DNA of 64,000 nucleotides from the NCBI GenBank assembly GCA_023437365.1, contig JAEZGK010000003.1:72296-136295 (forward strand), given 5' to 3'. Shown one piece after another: positions 1-8,704 of this stretch. Both the position numbers and the translations under genes were made by a program. Numbering within the stretch: position 1 is the stretch's first letter; each line of letters opens with the position of its first letter. Source of the stretch: Bacillota bacterium (lineage in GTDB: Bacteria > Bacillota > Clostridia > Lachnospirales > Lachnospiraceae). A model generated the notes under the pieces. It saw only the letters and a list, made by a program, of their open reading frames with translations, did not search any database and had not been told where the DNA came from.

Positions 1-1686
1 GATACTGTTTTCGTGGTAGAGAAAAAGATAGATGGATTGTCGGTTTCCTTGCGTTATACAGAGGGGAAGCTGACTATGGGAGTCACCAGAGGAGACGGTA
101 TTCTTCAGGGAGAGGATGTTACCGATAATGTCAAGGTAATTAAGGATGTCAAGACTAAGCTCGTTGATGCGCTACCCTATATCGAAATCCGAGGTGAGGT
201 CTATATGAAAAACGAAGATTTCGAAGCTGTCAATGAACGGTTAGAAGCAGCAGGGAAGAAGCTTTTTGCCAATCCCAGAAACTGCTCGGCAGGGACGCTG
301 CGTCAGCTTGATCCGGAGATAGTCAGGGAACGGAAGCTTTCCCTTTTTATATTCAATGTACAGGATACGAACGGTATTACCTTTACATCCCACTCAGAGA
401 GCCTGGAGTGGCTGCAGAAGCAGGGAATTAAGGTGATTGAGGGTTATAGAAAATGCAGGACTGCAGATGAGGTATGGGAAGCCATCACCCAGATCGGAGA
501 GGAACGCGGTAATCTTCCGTACGATATCGACGGTGCGGTAGTCAAAGTGGATAGTTTAAGAGACAGGGAACATTTCGGAGCCACCTCGAAGGTACCTCGC
601 TGGGCAATCGCATATAAGTATCCACCGGAGGAGAAGGAAACGGTGGTAAAGGAGATTCGGCTGACTGTCGGCAGGACGGGCAGAATTACTCCGACTGCAA
701 TTTTTGAGCCAATCAGACTCTGTGGTACGAATGTAGAGCGTGCGACACTGCATAATCAGGATCGTATCGATGAACTGGACGTACGAATAGGGGATACCAT
801 AGTTGTACGAAAGGCCGGGGAGATCATCCCTGAGGTATTGTCCGTAAATAAAGCAAAACGTCCGGAAGATACCGTACCCTTCAGGATATCTTCTACCTGT
901 CCCAGCTGCGGTGCACCTACAGTACGGGATGCCAACACGGCAGACACAAGATGTACCAATCTTAACTGTCCTGCACAGCTTTCTCAGCATATCATGAATT
1001 TTGTCGGGCGAAATGCAATGGATATTAAGGGCTTTGGTGAAGCCTATGTAGAGATACTCATACAGCAGGGTTATTTAAAGGATATTGCTGATATCTATGA
1101 TCTGAAGAATTATCGTGAGGAGCTGATTGAAAAAGGACTGATTGGTAAAGAAAAGAACACCGATAAGCTTCTTAAGGCAATCGAAGATAGTAAGAAGAAC
1201 GATATTGACCGTTTGATTACCGGACTGGGGATTAAGAATATCGGCCGTCAGGCAGGAACACAGCTAAAGAAGCATTTTCGGTCCCTGTACGAATTGAAGA
1301 CTGCTTCTTATGAGGAATTGGTTGCAGTAAATGATGTCGGTGATATTACAGCAAGGTCAATTGTTGAATTCTTTGCAAATGAGGATAATATGAAAATACT
1401 TGACCGTCTTGAGATGGTCGGAATGAACTTTTATTCCCAGGCCGAAGAAACTTCAGGGGACCGTTTTCTCAATCTGACCTTTGTTATTACAGGTACGCTT
1501 CCCAATATGGGTAGGACTGAGATGGAGGAATTGGTTACGAAGCATGGAGGGAAGGTATCCGGAAGCGTATCCAAAAAGACGAGCTACGTGATTGCAGGAG
1601 AGAATGCCGGAAGCAAATTAACGAAAGCGCAAGAGCTTGGCATACCTGTTCTTTCGGAGGCTGAATTGTTGGAAATGCTTCAATAG
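1..1686 (+). CDS. ligA: NAD-dependent DNA ligase LigA (5' end cut by window)
   Basis: Seals nicks in duplex DNA using NAD+, in replication and repair. The frame is open from base 1, so about 110 N-terminal residues lie upstream of the window; the first ATG/GTG in the window is not the start. Visible in order: the adenylation motif KIDG with the nucleotide-accepting Lys a few residues into the window, an OB-fold region (GRTGRITPTA, ERATLHN), a four-Cys zinc finger (CPSC then CTNLNC), helix-hairpin-helix repeats (GLGIKNIGRQAG, VNDVGDITA), and a C-terminal BRCT domain starting near FVITGTLPNMGR. The 561 residues seen plus the missing part match the usual 660-670. The next gene has its own promoter. 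Confidence 0.97.
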   Translation, partial: DTVFVVEKKIDGLSVSLRYTEGKLTMGVTRGDGILQGEDVTDNVKVIKDVKTKLVDALPYIEIRGEVYMKNEDFEAVNERLEAAGKKLFANPRNCSAGTLRQLDPEIVRERKLSLFIFNVQDTNGITFTSHSESLEWLQKQGIKVIEGYRKCRTADEVWEAITQIGEERGNLPYDIDGAVVKVDSLRDREHFGATSKVPRWAIAYKYPPEEKETVVKEIRLTVGRTGRITPTAIFEPIRLCGTNVERATLHNQDRIDELDVRIGDTIVVRKAGEIIPEVLSVNKAKRPEDTVPFRISSTCPSCGAPTVRDANTADTRCTNLNCPAQLSQHIMNFVGRNAMDIKGFGEAYVEILIQQGYLKDIADIYDLKNYREELIEKGLIGKEKNTDKLLKAIEDSKKNDIDRLITGLGIKNIGRQAGTQLKKHFRSLYELKTASYEELVAVNDVGDITARSIVEFFANEDNMKILDRLEMVGMNFYSQAEETSGDRFLNLTFVITGTLPNMGRTEMEELVTKHGGKVSGSVSKKTSYVIAGENAGSKLTKAQELGIPVLSEAELLEMLQ

Positions 1687-1725
1687 ATTAAAAAGGGATA
1701 TTATGGATAAACTTGTGATTGTTTG

Positions 1726-1754
1726 TTGATTTATTTAGAAAATCATGTTATGAT
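1726..1754 (+). promoter_or_regulatory. Probable metA promoter
   Basis: TTGATT (1726-1731), a 17-bp spacer and TATGAT (1749-1754) lie about 40 bp ahead of metA. No SAM-I, SAM-II or S-box-like structure fits in the short leader. Confidence 0.6.
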
Positions 1755-1794
1755 ATTTTTTACTATGACAAAAATGCGAAGATGGTGATGAAGG

Positions 1795-2700
1795 ATGCCG
1801 ATTAGAGTTCAAAGTGATTTTCCGGCGAAGAAGGTTCTGGAAGATGAAAATATATTTGTGATGGATGAGACCAGAGCAATGCATCAGGACATCCGTCCGC
1901 TACAGATTGCAATATTGAATCTGATGCCAATCAAAGAGGATACTGAGGTACAGCTGCTTCGGAGCCTTTCTAATACTCCGCTTCAGGTAGATGTTACTTT
2001 CCTGACTACGGAGACCTATGTTGGGTCTCATACTCCCACAAGTCATTTGGATCAGTTTTATCTGACCTTTGAGGATGTGAAAGACCGCAAATTCGATGGT
2101 TTAATTATTACCGGGGCACCGGTGGAGCAGATGGAGTTCGAGAAGGTCACTTATTGGGATGAACTGGTGCGCATTATGAAGTGGTCTGCAACAAATGTCA
2201 CTTCGACACTCCACATCTGCTGGGGAGCGCAGGCAGGTCTCTATTATCATTACGGAGTGAAGAAAAGCTCATTGGATCAGAAGATGTTTGGAATCTTTGA
2301 GCATAGGGTCATGGAACGAAAAGTACCGTTTGTCCGAGGCTTTGACGATGTTTTCTATGCACCTCATTCCAGATATACGACCGTTACAAGGGAAGAGATC
2401 CAAAAATGCAAGGAATTAACTGTACTTGCGGAGTCGGAGGAGGCCGGTGTATTTATCGTCATTGCAGAGGACGGTAAACAGATATTTGTCATGGGACATC
2501 CCGAGTATGACAGAATATCTCTGGATAAAGAATATAAAAGAGATGTAGCAAAGGGTTTGGATATCGCACTGCCGAAGAACTATTATCCGGAGGATCAGCC
2601 TGAATCAAGGCCGAATCTTGTCTGGAGAGCACATGCGAATGCTATGTACACAAACTGGCTGAATTATTATGTATACCAAGTTACACCATATGAGTTATGA
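1795..2700 (+). CDS. metA: Homoserine O-acyltransferase MetA, predicted acetyl-CoA type
   Basis: First committed step of methionine synthesis: acylates homoserine in the cytoplasm. The 301-residue length is typical. The nucleophile Cys142 sits in HICWGAQAG, and His235 and Glu237 in MGHPEYD complete the known triad of the family. Residue 111 is Glu (GAPVE). In characterised MetA proteins Glu111 goes with acetyl-CoA use and Gly111 with succinyl-CoA use, so O-acetylhomoserine is the likely product even though automatic annotation often says succinyltransferase. Start chosen at the ATG after a GAAGG-type ribosome site. It appears monocistronic. Confidence 0.95.
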   Translation: MPIRVQSDFPAKKVLEDENIFVMDETRAMHQDIRPLQIAILNLMPIKEDTEVQLLRSLSNTPLQVDVTFLTTETYVGSHTPTSHLDQFYLTFEDVKDRKFDGLIITGAPVEQMEFEKVTYWDELVRIMKWSATNVTSTLHICWGAQAGLYYHYGVKKSSLDQKMFGIFEHRVMERKVPFVRGFDDVFYAPHSRYTTVTREEIQKCKELTVLAESEEAGVFIVIAEDGKQIFVMGHPEYDRISLDKEYKRDVAKGLDIALPKNYYPEDQPESRPNLVWRAHANAMYTNWLNYYVYQVTPYEL

Positions 2701-2930
2701 GTTGAGCTTGGCAGGATTTTGGTAGTTAGTAATATCACTCCGTAGGTTGAATAGGGGGAGCCTGGAATTGGAATGAATGGCTGCACTACAGGAGCGATTG
2801 GAAAAGTAGGCTCTTACATAAGCTGCGAAGCGATAGGGAAAGTGTAAGACCTAATACTATGATCATGTTCAGTAGGCATGGATGTGATTTGAACATTTGA
2901 ATTCAGTTTTTAGTTGGGGGACTAGGTTGT

Positions 2931-4334
2931 ATGAAACTGATCAATGCGTTACAAAGCAAGCCTACACTTTTATTGATGTTGATGATAGCAATCGTGAGCT
3001 TACTTATCATTGGCGTTGTTGTAGTTTTGCTTTGCCGTTTGGCTAACGAAAAAAAAGTTACCGAAGCGGCTCTGGAATTAAAAAGAATTACAAACAGTAT
3101 CCGGGCCGGACTGGTTCATTTTAACCTTGAGGATTGCAGGATTCTTTATGCTAGTCAGGGCTTTTATGAAATGCTGGGGTATGATAAGAGTTCCGCCAGA
3201 TCAGAGAGTAAATTTAATTTACTCGATTTTATTGATTCAAGGGATACTCATTTTTTGGATTCAGTAAGAGTACAGCTGGAGAATGATGTAATCAGATGTG
3301 AGACCAGAATGATATCCAAGGAAGGCAATGTTCTGCATACCTTGATGACGGGGAATAAAGCACTGGCTAAGGATGGGAGCCATACCTTATCCGTGGTGTT
3401 TGTGGATATATCAGAGCAGAAGAAGATGCAGGAGTTGATTCTTTTGGAAGGGGAACGGTATCGGATCGCCACGGAGATTTCCCAAGATGTATTATTTGAA
3501 TATCATATTCAAAAGGATGAAATGATCTTCACGGACAAGTTCAAGGAGCTGTTCGGATACAATCCGCTCATCGATGATTTCTATTCTAAGTCTGAATTGC
3601 GTAGGAATACCATCCACCCGGATGATTGGGGAATCTATTTGGAATTATGCGAAGAGCTTAGACGAGGGGAAGGCATAATCGAGGCCGAATTCCGTATCAA
3701 GGGTAATATGAATGCATACATCTGGTGTCAGCTGTTGGGAAAGACAATATATGATGATGATAAAAATCCCATTCGGATTATCGGTAAGCTGGTTAATATC
3801 GACACTCAGAAGAGAGAGCTGGAAGCTTTGGAATACAAGGCAACCAGAGATCCGCTGACCGGAGTATATAATAAGGAAATTACGATTAAAAAGATAGATA
3901 AGTTCATATCCGGTAATAAAAACGGACTGCATGTTCTTATGTTCGTTGATTTTGATGATTTTAAGAAAATCAACGATACCTACGGACATCTGCTGGGAGA
4001 TAAGGTATTGGTTCATGTGATCGGCTGTATCAAGGAACGATTTCATGATGGAGAGATCATTGGACGTATCGGCGGCGATGAGTTTGTAGTATTCATGGGC
4101 AATATTATAGACATCAACGAGGTATTGATTAAGGCTAAACAGTTAAAGGAAGCTTTGGATACGGTTTTTGTTTACAATGAGCAGTCTGTAAAGATATCAG
4201 CAAGTATCGGTATCGCAATTTATCCTGAGGCAGGACATCATTACGAACAATTGATCTTCCATGCGGACCAGGCTTTATATGAGGTCAAGGAACAGGGCAA
4301 GAACGATTTTATGGTATATAAGCCGGCTATCTAA
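2931..4334 (+). CDS. Membrane PAS-PAS-GGDEF diguanylate cyclase
   Basis: Likely makes cyclic di-GMP in response to a signal sensed by PAS domains. One N-terminal membrane segment (about residues 13-36, LLLMLMIAIVSLLIIGVVVV) is followed by a PAS-like domain (about 50-165) and a second PAS with a PAC-type tail (about 180-300). The C-terminal GGDEF domain (about 305-465) keeps the intact signature GRIGGDEFVVF and the upstream DFDDFKKINDTYGH motif. I saw no EAL or HD-GYP domain. Its last 8 bases overlap the end of the convergent flippase gene. The 230-bp leader was searched for GEMM-like c-di-GMP riboswitch motifs and none was found. Confidence 0.88.
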   Translation: MKLINALQSKPTLLLMLMIAIVSLLIIGVVVVLLCRLANEKKVTEAALELKRITNSIRAGLVHFNLEDCRILYASQGFYEMLGYDKSSARSESKFNLLDFIDSRDTHFLDSVRVQLENDVIRCETRMISKEGNVLHTLMTGNKALAKDGSHTLSVVFVDISEQKKMQELILLEGERYRIATEISQDVLFEYHIQKDEMIFTDKFKELFGYNPLIDDFYSKSELRRNTIHPDDWGIYLELCEELRRGEGIIEAEFRIKGNMNAYIWCQLLGKTIYDDDKNPIRIIGKLVNIDTQKRELEALEYKATRDPLTGVYNKEITIKKIDKFISGNKNGLHVLMFVDFDDFKKINDTYGHLLGDKVLVHVIGCIKERFHDGEIIGRIGGDEFVVFMGNIIDINEVLIKAKQLKEALDTVFVYNEQSVKISASIGIAIYPEAGHHYEQLIFHADQALYEVKEQGKNDFMVYKPAI

Positions 4335-5904
4335 AATCCTTTCTGGAGATAGCCCTGGTAGCATATAGAAAACAGACGCAAATGACGCATAACAGGAGAC
4401 AGAAGGTCAGTAGAAATACTACTTCGTTCATGTGCGTCATTTTTTTGATATACTCATAGCTTACCTTTAGAAAATAACCTGCTATAGTAACGATAATAGC
4501 AGGTTTTACCATGCTATCTCCAAGGCTTATGGAAAGGTGAACATTTCTCAGTACGGCAAAGGTATCAAGTCCTGTGACAATCATCTGACCGATCAGAAGG
4601 GAGACCAGATATCCTTTGATTCCAAGTGACGGGATCAGGAAGGCAATCAAAATTATCTTGCATATTGAGCTGATGATGGAATTGATAAAAGTAATGTTGG
4701 CTTTTCCTAACCCGTTGATAATACTTCCTAAGGTGGTTGTCAGGTAAATTAACGGGCAGAGCCAAGCCAGGATAACCAGATAAGTACCGGATAATGTGTT
4801 ATGAAATACAACATTACCGAGATCCTGACCAAAAAGGATGAATAACCCGGTACTGATGATACCGATGATCAGGCTGTATTTTATCGCAATTATGGAAGTC
4901 TTTTCAATCAGCCTCTCATTGTTCATTGCCTGTGCCTCCGATACAGTCGGCAGTACAAGAACAGCTAAGGCATTGATCAGTGCTGTCGGAAACAGAATGA
5001 AGGGGATGGACATACCGTTGAGAATACCGTAAATCACCAGAGAATCCTTAACACTTAAGCCGGATCTGCGGAGCATTGCGGGTATTAATATTGCTTCGAT
5101 ACTATGCAGGATACTGAGTAAAAGCCGGTTTGCGGACAACGGCACGCTTAAGTTTAGCAGGCTGCTCATAATGTGACGGAGACTGTCTTCTATGGCATTG
5201 GGATTCGTCATAGCAGCCTGAAGTTTATCAGGAGAGGAAGTAACAGTGAGGGATACTGAATTATAGATACAGGAAGCAATTTCACCGACGACTAAACCTA
5301 TGACAGCCAGTTCACAGGTTACCTTACCATCGCCGTTGCCTGCATAGGTTGCAAGGATATAGACAAAAACGACACGGATGGCTTGTTCTAAAAGCTGTGT
5401 TACCGCAGGTACTCCAGCTTTCTTCAAACCATAATAATAACCATTGATGCAGGCAGTAATTCCACAGAAAGGAAAAGCAGCGGCAAGAATCCTAAGAGAT
5501 TCTGCACTTCTTTTTTCAAGTAGAAATCGCGTGGCAATCAAGTCTGCATTAGAATAGAGAAGGAAGGATAAAAGGACAGCCAGTGAGATAGACAGAAGCA
5601 GTCCCATGCGGAGTATTTTCCTGACATTTCGTGTATTCCTCCGTCCAAGCTCTGCTGCAACCAGTCGGGAGATGGAGGTCTGAATTCCGGTTGCATAAAT
5701 AGTAAAGCATATTCCATAGACCGGAAAGATCAGCTGGTAGATACCCAGCAGTTCTGCACCCATGGTATTGGACAGGAAGATACGATAGAAAAAGCCGATA
5801 AATCTTGTAATGAAGCCTGCAATCGTCAGAATGATGGTTCCTCTGAGAATATTGCTCCGTTTCATCTGTCTTGCCTGCCCGGTAGTCAGTTCTCTGTGTT
5901 TCAT
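4327..5904 (-). CDS. SpoVB/MATE-like polysaccharide or lipid flippase
   Basis: A 525-residue polytopic membrane protein of the MOP superfamily, related to stage V sporulation protein B and the oligosaccharide flippases. The N-terminal part reads ILRGTIILTIAGFITRFIGF and is followed by about 14 hydrophobic segments. Family members move lipid-linked cell wall or cortex precursors, or other polysaccharides, across the membrane. Which substrate applies cannot be told from sequence, so the symbol spoVB is withheld. It is a single gene, divergent from the Rrf2 cluster and overlapping the GGDEF gene tail to tail by 8 bp. Confidence 0.85.
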   Translation of the reverse strand: MKHRELTTGQARQMKRSNILRGTIILTIAGFITRFIGFFYRIFLSNTMGAELLGIYQLIFPVYGICFTIYATGIQTSISRLVAAELGRRNTRNVRKILRMGLLLSISLAVLLSFLLYSNADLIATRFLLEKRSAESLRILAAAFPFCGITACINGYYYGLKKAGVPAVTQLLEQAIRVVFVYILATYAGNGDGKVTCELAVIGLVVGEIASCIYNSVSLTVTSSPDKLQAAMTNPNAIEDSLRHIMSSLLNLSVPLSANRLLLSILHSIEAILIPAMLRRSGLSVKDSLVIYGILNGMSIPFILFPTALINALAVLVLPTVSEAQAMNNERLIEKTSIIAIKYSLIIGIISTGLFILFGQDLGNVVFHNTLSGTYLVILAWLCPLIYLTTTLGSIINGLGKANITFINSIISSICKIILIAFLIPSLGIKGYLVSLLIGQMIVTGLDTFAVLRNVHLSISLGDSMVKPAIIVTIAGYFLKVSYEYIKKMTHMNEVVFLLTFCLLLCVICVCFLYATRAISRKDFR

Positions 5905-5961
5905 AGCCAGGTTCCTTCCCAGTGCCTTTCTATGTATATATATTTTGAAAGGAGTGAAGTT

Positions 5962-6012
5962 ATGTTACAAGCATTCACAAAGGAGAACGATAAATTGAAC
6001 TATTTGCATTGA
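5962..6012 (+). CDS. Possible 16-residue ORF with strong ribosome site (uncertain)
   Basis: An ATG lies 7 bp after a perfect AAAGGAG site and opens a 16-codon frame ending at 6010-6012. No clear promoter is seen, and the product (MLQAFTKENDKLNYLH) is not recognised. It lies between two divergent genes. It may be chance or a decayed gene start. Confidence 0.2.
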   Translation: MLQAFTKENDKLNYLH

Positions 6013-6064
6013 AAGCTGTGATTACTATCACAGAAATATATAGAGAAAAATGATATAAATATGA

Positions 6065-6093
6065 TTGACAAGAATAATACAAAGTGCTATGCT
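6065..6093 (+). promoter_or_regulatory. Promoter of the iscR-like/iscS/iscU/mnmA cluster
   Basis: Consensus TTGACA (6065-6070), 17-bp spacer and TATGCT (6088-6093). The expected start site falls at the left edge of the tandem repeat at 6097-6162, a good position for repression. Confidence 0.65.
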
Positions 6094-6096
6094 AAT

Positions 6097-6162
6097 AACC
6101 GAGTAATTTAATAGGAATTAATTTAATAGGAATTAATTTGATAGGAATTAAAACACTCGGTT
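6097..6162 (+). promoter_or_regulatory. Tandem-repeat operator, probable Rrf2/IscR-type site
   Basis: Three copies of AATTTAATAGGAATTA with a 15-bp period (6105-6120, 6120-6135 and 6135-6150, the last with one change) are flanked by the inverted repeat AACCGAGT (6097-6104) and ACTCGGTT (6155-6162). The block lies just after the -10 box and 90 bp before the Rrf2 gene. Autoregulation by that protein is the natural inference. Confidence 0.5.
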
Positions 6163-6250
6163 TTGCTAACAATAGTAGAGTGCAATTAGTACATAGATAG
6201 AACGAGTAAATAAGTCATGATTTTCGTGACAATAAGATGAGGTGAAGGAC

Positions 6251-6721
6251 ATGAAGCTGTCTACCAAGGGTAGATATGGACTCAGAGCAGTACTGGATCT
6301 CGCGGTACATGCAGATGAGGAAGCAGTTGCTTTAAGCTCAATTGCGGAGCGTCAGCAGATATCAATGAACTATTTGGAGCAGTTGATCGCAAAGCTGAAA
6401 AAAGCCGGTATCGTAACAGGTATTCGGGGGGCACAGGGAGGTTATATGCTGACAAGACCTGCGCATGAAATATCTGTTGGTGAGATTCTGAGGGCATTGG
6501 AGGGAGACTTAAATCCGGTGGACTGTTCAGAGGTCAATAGCGACAGTATATGCAACCACTCCGATTCCTGTGTAACAAAATATGTCTGGAAGCGTATTAG
6601 TGATAGTATAAATGAGGCTGTAGATGGGATAAAGCTTTCAGAACTGGTAAATGAAAGTAAAAAAGTACAGACGGGAACAAACGCCACAGATACGAAAGCA
6701 AAACAGTCATGTGGTAAATAG
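6251..6721 (+). CDS. Rrf2-family transcription factor, IscR-like
   Basis: Winged-helix regulator that heads the Fe-S cluster genes. The Rrf2 opening MKLSTKGRYGLRAVLDLA is intact, the recognition part includes SMNYLEQLIAKLKKAG, and the GGYMLTRPAHEISVGEIL wing is present. Three Cys in the C-terminal half (DCSEV, SICNH, DSCVT) match the cluster-ligand pattern of IscR-like proteins, so it probably senses Fe-S status. The ATG at 6251 is chosen over an in-frame GTG at 6242 because the GAGGTGA ribosome site (6239-6245) overlaps the GTG. It is 19 bp ahead of iscS. CymR-like control of cysteine metabolism is the alternative, but CymR lacks the Cys set. Confidence 0.88.
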   Translation: MKLSTKGRYGLRAVLDLAVHADEEAVALSSIAERQQISMNYLEQLIAKLKKAGIVTGIRGAQGGYMLTRPAHEISVGEILRALEGDLNPVDCSEVNSDSICNHSDSCVTKYVWKRISDSINEAVDGIKLSELVNESKKVQTGTNATDTKAKQSCGK

Positions 6722-6740
6722 AATATTAGGAGATGACAAC

Positions 6741-7919
6741 ATGGAAAAGAAGATATATTTAGACAATGCTGCTACCACCAAGACCAGACCCGAAGTAGTG
6801 GAAGCTATGCTTCCGTACTTTTATGAGTTATACGGAAACCCCTCCAGTGTGTATGAATTTGCCACTCAAAATAAAAAAGCGGTAGATGAAGCCAGAGGTA
6901 CAATCGCAAAAGTACTTGGTGCGGAGAATAATGAGATCTATTTTACCGGCAGCGGTACTGAGGCTGACAATTGGGCTTTGAAGGCAGTCATCGACGCCTA
7001 TGCCTCGAAGGGTAATCATATCATTACATCAAAAATCGAGCATCATGCGATTTTGCATTCCTGTGAATATCTTGCAAAGCACGGTGCTGAAGTAACCTAT
7101 GTGGATGTGGATGAAAACGGTATCATTAAGCTGGATCAGCTGGAGAAAGCAATCCGCCCGACCACCGTACTGATATCGGTTATGTTTGCGAATAATGAGA
7201 TTGGTACAATCCAGCCGATTAAGGAAATCGGTGCAATTGCAAAAAAGCATAATATCTTATTCCATACGGATGCAGTACAAGCCTTTTGTCAGCTTCCTAT
7301 GGATGTCAACGAGCTGAATATTGACATGCTGAGTGCCAGCGCACACAAGCTGAACGGACCGAAGGGAATTGGCTTCCTTTATATCAGAAAAGGTGTGAAG
7401 ATCCGTTCCTTTATTCATGGCGGTGCGCAGGAACGGCAGAGACGTGCAGGTACAGAGAATGTGCCGGGTATTGTTGGTTTTGGAAAGGCTGTAGAGATTG
7501 CCCAGGCCACGATGGCAGAACGCACCGAGAGAGAAAAAAAGCTACGTGATATGTTGATGAAGCGTGTGCTGGAAGAAATCCCGTTTGTACGTGTGAACGG
7601 GGATAAGATAAGAAGATTACCGAACAATGCCAACTTTAGTTTTCAGTTCATTGAAGGAGAATCACTTTTAATCATGCTGGATATGAATAATATCTGTGGC
7701 TCCAGCGGTTCTGCCTGCACTTCAGGGTCCCTAGATCCTTCTCATGTATTGTTGGCCATCGGTCTGCCTCACGAGATTGCACATGGTTCCTTAAGACTCA
7801 CCTTAAATGATGAGATCACAGAAGAGGAAATCAATTACACAGTTGACAGAATTAAAGAGATAGTTGAGAAGCTTAGGAAGATGTCACCGCTATATGAGGA
7901 CTTCATGAAAAAAGTGTGA
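6741..7919 (+). CDS. iscS: Cysteine desulfurase (NifS/IscS type)
   Basis: PLP enzyme that takes sulfur from L-cysteine as a persulfide and hands it to IscU and MnmA, both encoded next to it. The opening KKIYLDNAATTKTRPEVVEAM, the PLP-binding Lys in SASAHKLNGPKG and the active-site loop GSSGSACTSGSLDPSHV with the persulfide Cys are all present, typical of group I enzymes. The 392-residue length fits. The start at 6741 follows TTAGGAGATG; the frame is open further upstream inside the Rrf2 gene but that is not used. A perfect 10-bp hairpin spans the stop codon. Confidence 0.95.
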   Translation: MEKKIYLDNAATTKTRPEVVEAMLPYFYELYGNPSSVYEFATQNKKAVDEARGTIAKVLGAENNEIYFTGSGTEADNWALKAVIDAYASKGNHIITSKIEHHAILHSCEYLAKHGAEVTYVDVDENGIIKLDQLEKAIRPTTVLISVMFANNEIGTIQPIKEIGAIAKKHNILFHTDAVQAFCQLPMDVNELNIDMLSASAHKLNGPKGIGFLYIRKGVKIRSFIHGGAQERQRRAGTENVPGIVGFGKAVEIAQATMAERTEREKKLRDMLMKRVLEEIPFVRVNGDKIRRLPNNANFSFQFIEGESLLIMLDMNNICGSSGSACTSGSLDPSHVLLAIGLPHEIAHGSLRLTLNDEITEEEINYTVDRIKEIVEKLRKMSPLYEDFMKKV

Positions 7920-7939
7920 AGATAAAGCATCTTCACACT
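7913..7939 (+). promoter_or_regulatory. Intercistronic hairpin between iscS and iscU
   Basis: AGTGTGAAGA (7913-7922) pairs perfectly with TCTTCACACT (7930-7939) around a 7-base loop; the iscS stop codon is in the left arm. No T-run follows, so it is more likely an RNA stability or processing element than a terminator. Confidence 0.5.
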
Positions 7940-8083
7940 ATGGAAGAACTGCGAATGCTCGCAACGTGAATTAATAATGCATAAATTCAGACTTATGGTG
8001 CTCGTTTCTTGTTCTGAAGTGGAAGCCAATATGTTACAAGAGAGTAGCGAATAGTTAAATTACGTATAAATGGAGGAAAGCAT

Positions 8084-8521
8084 ATGTATACAGAGAAAGT
8101 TATGGATCATTTCACCAACCCCAGGAATGTGGGCGAAATAGAGAATGCAAGTGGTGTCGGCACAGTTGGTAATGCAAAGTGTGGAGATATCATGCGTATT
8201 TATCTTGATATCGATGAGAGTGGTATCATTAATGATGTTAAATTCAAGACCTTTGGCTGCGGTGCCGCAGTTGCAACCAGCAGTATGGCAACAGAACTTG
8301 TCAAGGGAAAATCAGTGAATGAAGCCTTGCAGATAACCAATAAGGCGGTCATGGAGGCATTGGATGGTCTGCCGCCTGTGAAGGTACATTGTTCCCTGCT
8401 TGCTGAAGAAGCAATCCATGCTGCTCTTTGGGATTATGCTGAGAAGAAGGGTATTGTAATTGAAGGCTTGGAGAAACCGAAGTCAGATATCCATGAAGAT
8501 GAAGAGGCAACCGAGTATTAG
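8084..8521 (+). CDS. iscU: Fe-S cluster assembly scaffold IscU/NifU-N type
   Basis: Scaffold on which IscS sulfur and iron are assembled into [2Fe-2S] clusters. The opening YTEKVMDHFTNPRNVGEIE is diagnostic, and the three conserved Cys are present in GNAKCGD, FGCGAA and VHCSLLAEEA. The first motif has the conserved Asp. At 145 residues it is slightly longer than the core family because of an acidic tail (IHEDEEATEY). The 165-bp gap from iscS holds a hairpin and no clear promoter, so it is probably cotranscribed. Confidence 0.95.
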   Translation: MYTEKVMDHFTNPRNVGEIENASGVGTVGNAKCGDIMRIYLDIDESGIINDVKFKTFGCGAAVATSSMATELVKGKSVNEALQITNKAVMEALDGLPPVKVHCSLLAEEAIHAALWDYAEKKGIVIEGLEKPKSDIHEDEEATEY

Positions 8522-8607
8522 AACTCGGAACGAGTATTAACAATCGGCTTAAGTATTAAAACCAGGCCAGAATGGTAGAATTCGGACCTTTTATTAAAAC
8601 TCGGGCC
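8512..8607 (+). repeat. Degenerate 19-bp repeats after iscU
   Basis: Units beginning CGAGTATTAGAACTCGG (8512), CGAGTATTAACAATCGG (8531), TAAGTATTAAAACCAGG (8550) and TTTTATTAAAACTCGG (about 8589) overlap and follow the iscU stop codon. The first three are 19 bp apart. The shared AACCGAGTA opening resembles the left arm of the Rrf2 operator at 6097. Confidence 0.4.
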
Positions 8608-8704
8608 GTATATTATTTTATTCTGACGCTTCGGAAGGACTTTGGTTCTTACTTTCCAAGAAGGTGATCAGAAGCCTCGCAATATTGTAAATTTGGAGGA
8701 TCGC

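Noticed and set aside
1687..1794. SAM riboswitch ahead of metA
   Set aside because: The leader after the promoter is only about 35 bases, too short for any known SAM aptamer, and there is no terminator.
2701..2930. Riboswitch for c-di-GMP (GEMM) ahead of the GGDEF gene
   Set aside because: The region lacks the conserved GEMM-I/II cores and a terminator; only generic structure is seen.
8642..8704. Upstream start of mnmA at 8642
   Set aside because: The GGAGG site is just before 8705 and the extra residues are unlike MnmA N-termini.
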